A stretch of 16,170 nt of DNA from Actinobacteria bacterium UBA7422 (GTDB lineage Bacteria; Actinomycetota; Actinomycetes; S36-B12): NCBI GenBank assembly GCA_002469525.1, contig DKME01000116.1:5285-21454 (forward strand), given 5' to 3'. Below the pieces are notes generated by a model. That model had not been told where the DNA came from and ran no database searches. It saw nothing but the letters and a program-made list of their open reading frames with translations. Positions 13,057 to 16,170 of this stretch are shown piece by piece. The translations under genes were made by a program, and so were the position numbers. The number at the start of each line of letters is the position of its first letter. Position 1 is the stretch's first letter.

Positions 13057-14709
13057 GTGGTCGCTGATTCAACGCGGCAGAAGGTGATTCGGGCTGCAAC
13101 AGACCTGTACACCACTTTTGGAGTTCTCAATATCTCTCGTCGGGAAATAGCCAAGAGTTCTGGCTTTACCGCGGGAACAGTTACATCAGTTGCTAAAAAT
13201 CGATCAGAGTTTTTGAAGCTGGTGATCGCAGCGTTGCCCTATTCCTCGGTAACCACAAGCTTGGATGTGGATCTTGACTCGAGTGAGAATCACGCACTCC
13301 ATTTACTTCTAGCCGCATCGCGGGATATCTGGGGAGACCCGGCGAGTGCATGGGACCCTACCGAGCTTTCGGCATTGGCCGGTTCGACATTTGACGAGGG
13401 ACTGCGGGAAGTTCTAGCCCAACGAATTGAGCATCGTTGGGAGAAGTCGCGCGCAATAGTTGTCAAGTTGCGTGAGCAAGGCTTGATCGACCCCACTGTT
13501 GATCTTGACTCGATCGTGCTGCACATCATTGCCGTTGGTGTAGGCATTGCAATGTTAGCTCCAACACTTCCGGTGAGCGTTTCCCAAGACCAATGGACTG
13601 CGCTAAGTGCTCGTCTGCTTGAGTCCCTTGCCGTAATCGACCCGGTCGTCCCGCACCCGGGGGAGTTGCCTCGATACTGGCGAATAAGAACGACGGTCCC
13701 TGGTGTTCCTAGTGCAACGGCGCGACTACTTCGAGTCTTGTCTTTGCTCAATGTTGCAGTCGTTCAATTTACTTCCGCTGGATTGACGCCGGATCAGCAA
13801 CAAATTGATGCGATCCTGACCGCGCCTTCGAACCTAGATCGAGCCACTCTGAGGGCGGCAATTGACTCGGTTGGCAAAGACGTGATCGTTGCAAGCGGGA
13901 ATGAAAACGACTCAATTGACGTTGCGACCCGGGTACTTCGACTCAGCAGTGCCGTTGCGACCACTCCGAATATCGCACCACAAGCTGCAGCAGACCTCGT
14001 GCTCGCTCAATCATGGGAGGTTGTGGAAGCAGCGAGAGGTGAAAACTCGTCGGAGCATGTCTTGCGACTGCAGTGGACCGTTGATCACCATGTAATTCTG
14101 CGACGGGAGCGGGCTCCTTTCACTCGCATCGAATATCAGCGGGCTTCGGCATTCCTTGAATTAGTGGAGGCGTTGATTACTGCTAGTGGGGTAACGAGTG
14201 AGTACGGTTGGGTTGACGAACTCTCGGACAATCAGCCAGTCTTAGTTCGACTTGCTCGCCCAGAAGATACCGACGCAGTTGAGCAATTGCACAAGAGGTC
14301 ATCGGAAAAATCAATTTATCAACGCTACTTCACACCTAAAAATACTTGGCGCGAAGAAAACCTTCGCCGAGTGAGCGGCGGGCACAGGGGGATCACATTG
14401 GTGGTAACCGATCGCAATAATCAATTGATGGCTTTAGCCAATGTATTCCCACTCTCTGCAACTGAATTCCAGACCGGTGAGATTGCATATTTGGTTGAGG
14501 ATCAATTCCAAGGCCGGGGGATTGGAAACATACTGCTCGAGCATTCACAAGATTTAGCATCTCGATTGGGGTTCACCAAGTTAGTGGCATACGTTCTCAG
14601 TGACAATTCGGTCATGCGAAAAATGCTGATAGGGCATGGATGGCTGCAAGTACCTGCTCCTGATTTCGGACCTGCAATTATTGCTTTTGAAAAAACAATG
14701 AAGGTCTAA
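13057..14709 (+). CDS. TetR-type DNA-binding domain fused to ACT-like domain and GNAT acetyltransferase
   Basis: A single 550-residue chain (numbered from GTG 13057) with three parts. Residues 6-57 resemble a TetR helix-turn-helix: VIRAATDLYTTFGVLN, ISRREIAKSSGFTAGTV, then KNRSEFL, followed by helices to about 190 like a TetR effector domain. Residues 207-280 have a beta-alpha-beta-beta-alpha-beta order (YWRIRTTVPGV, a helix, VVQFTSA, IDAILTAP, a helix, DVIVASG) that suggests an ACT fold. Residues 280-375 form a connecting module. Residues 395-545 are a GNAT domain like protein lysine acetyltransferases, with SIYQRYFTP and the acetyl-CoA loop QFQGRGIGNILLEH (483-496). ACT-GNAT acetyltransferases regulated by amino acids are known in actinobacteria; a TetR head on one is not something I recall. 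The gene overlaps the menD stop if TTG 13048 is used, suggesting co-expression with menBCD. Ligand, operator and acetylation target are unknown. Confidence 0.8.
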   Translation: MVADSTRQKVIRAATDLYTTFGVLNISRREIAKSSGFTAGTVTSVAKNRSEFLKLVIAALPYSSVTTSLDVDLDSSENHALHLLLAASRDIWGDPASAWDPTELSALAGSTFDEGLREVLAQRIEHRWEKSRAIVVKLREQGLIDPTVDLDSIVLHIIAVGVGIAMLAPTLPVSVSQDQWTALSARLLESLAVIDPVVPHPGELPRYWRIRTTVPGVPSATARLLRVLSLLNVAVVQFTSAGLTPDQQQIDAILTAPSNLDRATLRAAIDSVGKDVIVASGNENDSIDVATRVLRLSSAVATTPNIAPQAAADLVLAQSWEVVEAARGENSSEHVLRLQWTVDHHVILRRERAPFTRIEYQRASAFLELVEALITASGVTSEYGWVDELSDNQPVLVRLARPEDTDAVEQLHKRSSEKSIYQRYFTPKNTWREENLRRVSGGHRGITLVVTDRNNQLMALANVFPLSATEFQTGEIAYLVEDQFQGRGIGNILLEHSQDLASRLGFTKLVAYVLSDNSVMRKMLIGHGWLQVPAPDFGPAIIAFEKTMKV

Positions 14710-15959
14710 TCGCTTTCGAGAGCGTCGCGCACGGGCGCAAGTTTGGCGACTGACTCGGCAAGTTCCAATTCCGGAACAGAACCTGCGACAATCCCGCACC
14801 CGGCAAATGACCGAACTGTTTGGGACTCTCGATCAATCGTGGCGCACCTAAGTGCGATACCGAATTCGCCGTCACCGTGATGATCAAACCAACCGACCGG
14901 GCCGGCATAGCGACCGCGACTCATGCCTTCAAGTTCCGCGATCATTGTTTTTGCGCGCTCGGTTGGTGTCCCGCATACTGCAGCAGTGGGGTGCAGCGAA
15001 GCAACCAGCGACAATATGGGTGCCTCGCTAGCAAGCTGCCCGGTCACGTCCGTGGCCAAATGTTGAACGTTTGAAAGCTCGAGGACACGAGGTTGCTCGG
15101 GTACGTCAAGGTCGGTGCAATGTGTTGCCAGAGCTTTTGCGACTGAGTGAACCGCGTACTCGTGTTCGGCGAGATCCTTTCCACTTTTCATGAGATGCGA
15201 TGCGCGGTCTGCGTCAGCTCGTTTATCGCCTTGGCGTTGAACCGTTCCCGCAAGAACGCGGCTCATGACCAGACCTCCGGTTCGGCGTACAAGTAACTCT
15301 GGGGTTGCACCGAAGAGGTCTTCAACCACAAATGTCCAACAGGTGGGGTAGGCCTGGGCGAGTTTGTTGATCAGGAATCTCACGTCCAGCGTTCCTTCAA
15401 TGTGGGCGACTACGTCACGGGCCAGCACGACTTTATCCAATTCACCAGCGGAAATACGTTCAACGGCGGTAGCTACCGACGCCTCCCACTCCCAGGGTTG
15501 AACACTGCCCTGGGACCACCGCACCGACGTTGGCCCGACTGGAACGGGAACAGGAGGCAGTGAATTGCTGTGTGAACCTATAGTGGTGACCCAAGTTTGC
15601 CCGGCACGCTTACCAACAACAACGCTGGGAACAACGACTTCGGAGAGGTTGTCTAGGTCAAATGCGAACGAGGCAAAAGCGACCGGGCCTGTCCCGGGAA
15701 CGCTAACAGTATCCTCGACGTGGGCATTTGAGAGAAGTTTGTTCCACCAGCGTTGAGTTCGAGAAAAAGTTTCGTCACCGCGCACCTGAAGCCGGGCCGC
15801 GACCCCCCAGCCGATCAGGCCTTCACCACCTCGCACCCAGGCCAGCGGATTGTCAACCGGTAGGTGTTGTAGGAGGTCAAGGTCCGTGTCAAGTGCGCGG
15901 GTGCGAAAAGTGAGGTGATCGGACTCGGGTAAACCGCTCGCCTGCTCGATAACTACCAC
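14706..15959 (-). CDS. menF: Isochorismate synthase
   Basis: Converts chorismate to isochorismate, the first step of menaquinone synthesis and the substrate for MenD. The 417-residue chorismate-binding enzyme has Lys176 (ELDKVVLARDV), equivalent to the general base of E. coli MenF, and the acid Glu265 in KDLAEHEYAV. Further family motifs are LAGTVQRQG, LHPTAAVCGTP (322-332), EGMSRGRYAGPVGW (344-357), FGIALRC, and GCGIVAGSVPELELAESVAKL near the C-terminus. The same family includes EntC/DhbC for siderophores and salicylate synthases; the men context favours MenF. GTG 15959 is supported by TAGGCT 6 bases upstream. The 3' end overlaps that of the TetR/ACT/GNAT gene by 4 bases, tail to tail, and the gene diverges from menG. 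Confidence 0.92.
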   Translation of the reverse strand: MVVIEQASGLPESDHLTFRTRALDTDLDLLQHLPVDNPLAWVRGGEGLIGWGVAARLQVRGDETFSRTQRWWNKLLSNAHVEDTVSVPGTGPVAFASFAFDLDNLSEVVVPSVVVGKRAGQTWVTTIGSHSNSLPPVPVPVGPTSVRWSQGSVQPWEWEASVATAVERISAGELDKVVLARDVVAHIEGTLDVRFLINKLAQAYPTCWTFVVEDLFGATPELLVRRTGGLVMSRVLAGTVQRQGDKRADADRASHLMKSGKDLAEHEYAVHSVAKALATHCTDLDVPEQPRVLELSNVQHLATDVTGQLASEAPILSLVASLHPTAAVCGTPTERAKTMIAELEGMSRGRYAGPVGWFDHHGDGEFGIALRCATIDRESQTVRSFAGCGIVAGSVPELELAESVAKLAPVRDALESD

Positions 15960-15965
15960 CGACGC

Positions 15966-15971
15966 AGCCTA
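15966..15971 (-). promoter_or_regulatory. Predicted -10 element (TAGGCT) of menF; leaderless start
   Basis: On the minus strand TAGGCT is followed by GCGTCG (6 bases) and GTG 15959. No Shine-Dalgarno is present. No convincing -35 box at 16-19 bases upstream. Confidence 0.55.
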
Positions 15972-16030
15972 GGGCCAAAGGGATAATTCGACCATTCGGA
16001 ACTGCGAGTCGCATGTGCGGTGATTTCTGG

Positions 16031-16036
16031 CAGACT
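16031..16036 (+). promoter_or_regulatory. Possible -10 element (CAGACT) of menG; leaderless start
   Basis: CAGACT keeps the invariant A2 and T6 of TANNNT but has C instead of T at position 1. It ends 6 bases before GTG 16043. The placement matches the other units, but a match to only two bases is weak evidence: the operon-internal resB start has an equally good chance match (GACGGT). Confidence 0.3.
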
Positions 16037-16042
16037 ACTCGG

Positions 16043-16170
16043 GTGTCACGAGCCAATTTGGATAAGGATCCAAGCGAGGTTGCAGCCATGTTTGACGCAG
16101 TGGCCGCTAAGTACGACCTCACCAACGACATTTTGGCAGTGGGACAAACCCGCCGGTGGCGCAGCGCGGT
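16043..16170 (+). CDS. menG: Demethylmenaquinone methyltransferase, N-terminal part (3' truncated by window edge)
   Basis: MenG (UbiE family) uses S-adenosylmethionine to methylate demethylmenaquinone, the final step of menaquinone synthesis. Only the first 42 codons are in the window. The translation begins SRANLDKDPSEVAAMFD and continues AVAAKYDLTNDILAVGQTRRWRSA, the well-known actinobacterial MenG opening (AMFDxVAxxYDLTND, then GQxRRWR). GTG 16043 gives the usual SRAxLDK N-terminus; an in-frame ATG at 16013 would add ten residues with no family resemblance. It is divergent from menF across 83 bases. Its substrate is the product of MenA, encoded about 8 kb away on the opposite strand. Confidence 0.93.
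   Translation, partial: MSRANLDKDPSEVAAMFDAVAAKYDLTNDILAVGQTRRWRSA

Noticed and set aside
8151..15959. AMP-ligase plus isochorismate synthase as a siderophore cluster.
   Set aside because: All neighbours are menaquinone genes (menA, B, C, D, G), and no carrier-protein or NRPS gene is present.
16013..16042. In-frame ATG 16013 as the menG start.
   Set aside because: The added CGDFWQTTR peptide does not fit the conserved MenG N-terminus, which starts at SRAxLDK.
1..16170. Rex operators, riboswitches, tRNA genes, insertion sequences or CRISPR repeats.
   Set aside because: I looked on both strands and saw no TTGTGA-type inverted repeat, transposase, terminal repeat, spaced direct repeat or tRNA-like fold. 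The rex promoter itself lies outside the window.

Overview
This window reads as a chromosomal housekeeping segment of an actinobacterium (Actinomycetota) with moderate GC, roughly 50-55% judged by eye. It codes almost wall to wall. The gene order resembles the region known from Mycobacterium tuberculosis and Streptomyces in which rex/hem genes, a histidine phosphatase, the resA-ccdA-resB-ccsB cytochrome c genes and the menaquinone (men) genes follow one another. DUF4229 beside menA, divergent men genes and GTG starts also fit. A streamlined planktonic actinobacterium is possible, but that is inference. No mobile element, CRISPR array, rRNA, tRNA or gene-free stretch over 300 bases was seen.

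Layout. Bases 1-2748 (+) hold the 3' end of rex (NADH/NAD+-sensing repressor), a CobA/HemD-type uroporphyrinogen-III synthase overlapping it by 4 bases, and a histidine phosphatase. hemA, hemC, hemB and hemL, usual neighbours in related genomes, are not here. Bases 2758-6545 (+) are a tightly coupled System II cytochrome c maturation operon: lipoprotein thioredoxin ResA, CcdA, ResB and CcsB. Bases 6600-7382 hold two small divergent membrane-protein genes (PLDc_N-type and DUF4229). Bases 7275-16170 are a menaquinone region: menE-menA (-), menB-menC-menD (+) followed by a TetR/ACT-like/GNAT fusion, menF (-), and the start of menG (+). Together these make 1,4-dihydroxy-2-naphthoyl-CoA from chorismate, prenylate 1,4-dihydroxy-2-naphthoate and methylate the product. 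No MenH and no DHNA-CoA thioesterase lie here.

Two things stand out. First, the gene after menD encodes a TetR-like DNA-binding domain, an ACT-like ligand-binding fold and a GNAT acetyltransferase in one 550-residue chain. Second, nearly every transcription-unit start has a TANNNT -10 hexamer ending exactly 6 or 7 bases before the start codon, while genes inside operons lack it. This is the signature of leaderless transcripts, and it fixes several start codons. A 108-base codon-on-codon antisense overlap between DUF4229 and menA, and a resA promoter built on the stop codon of the previous gene, are further points.

Functionally the window links redox sensing (Rex), tetrapyrrole synthesis, cytochrome c assembly and the respiratory quinone, that is, the electron-transport chain.
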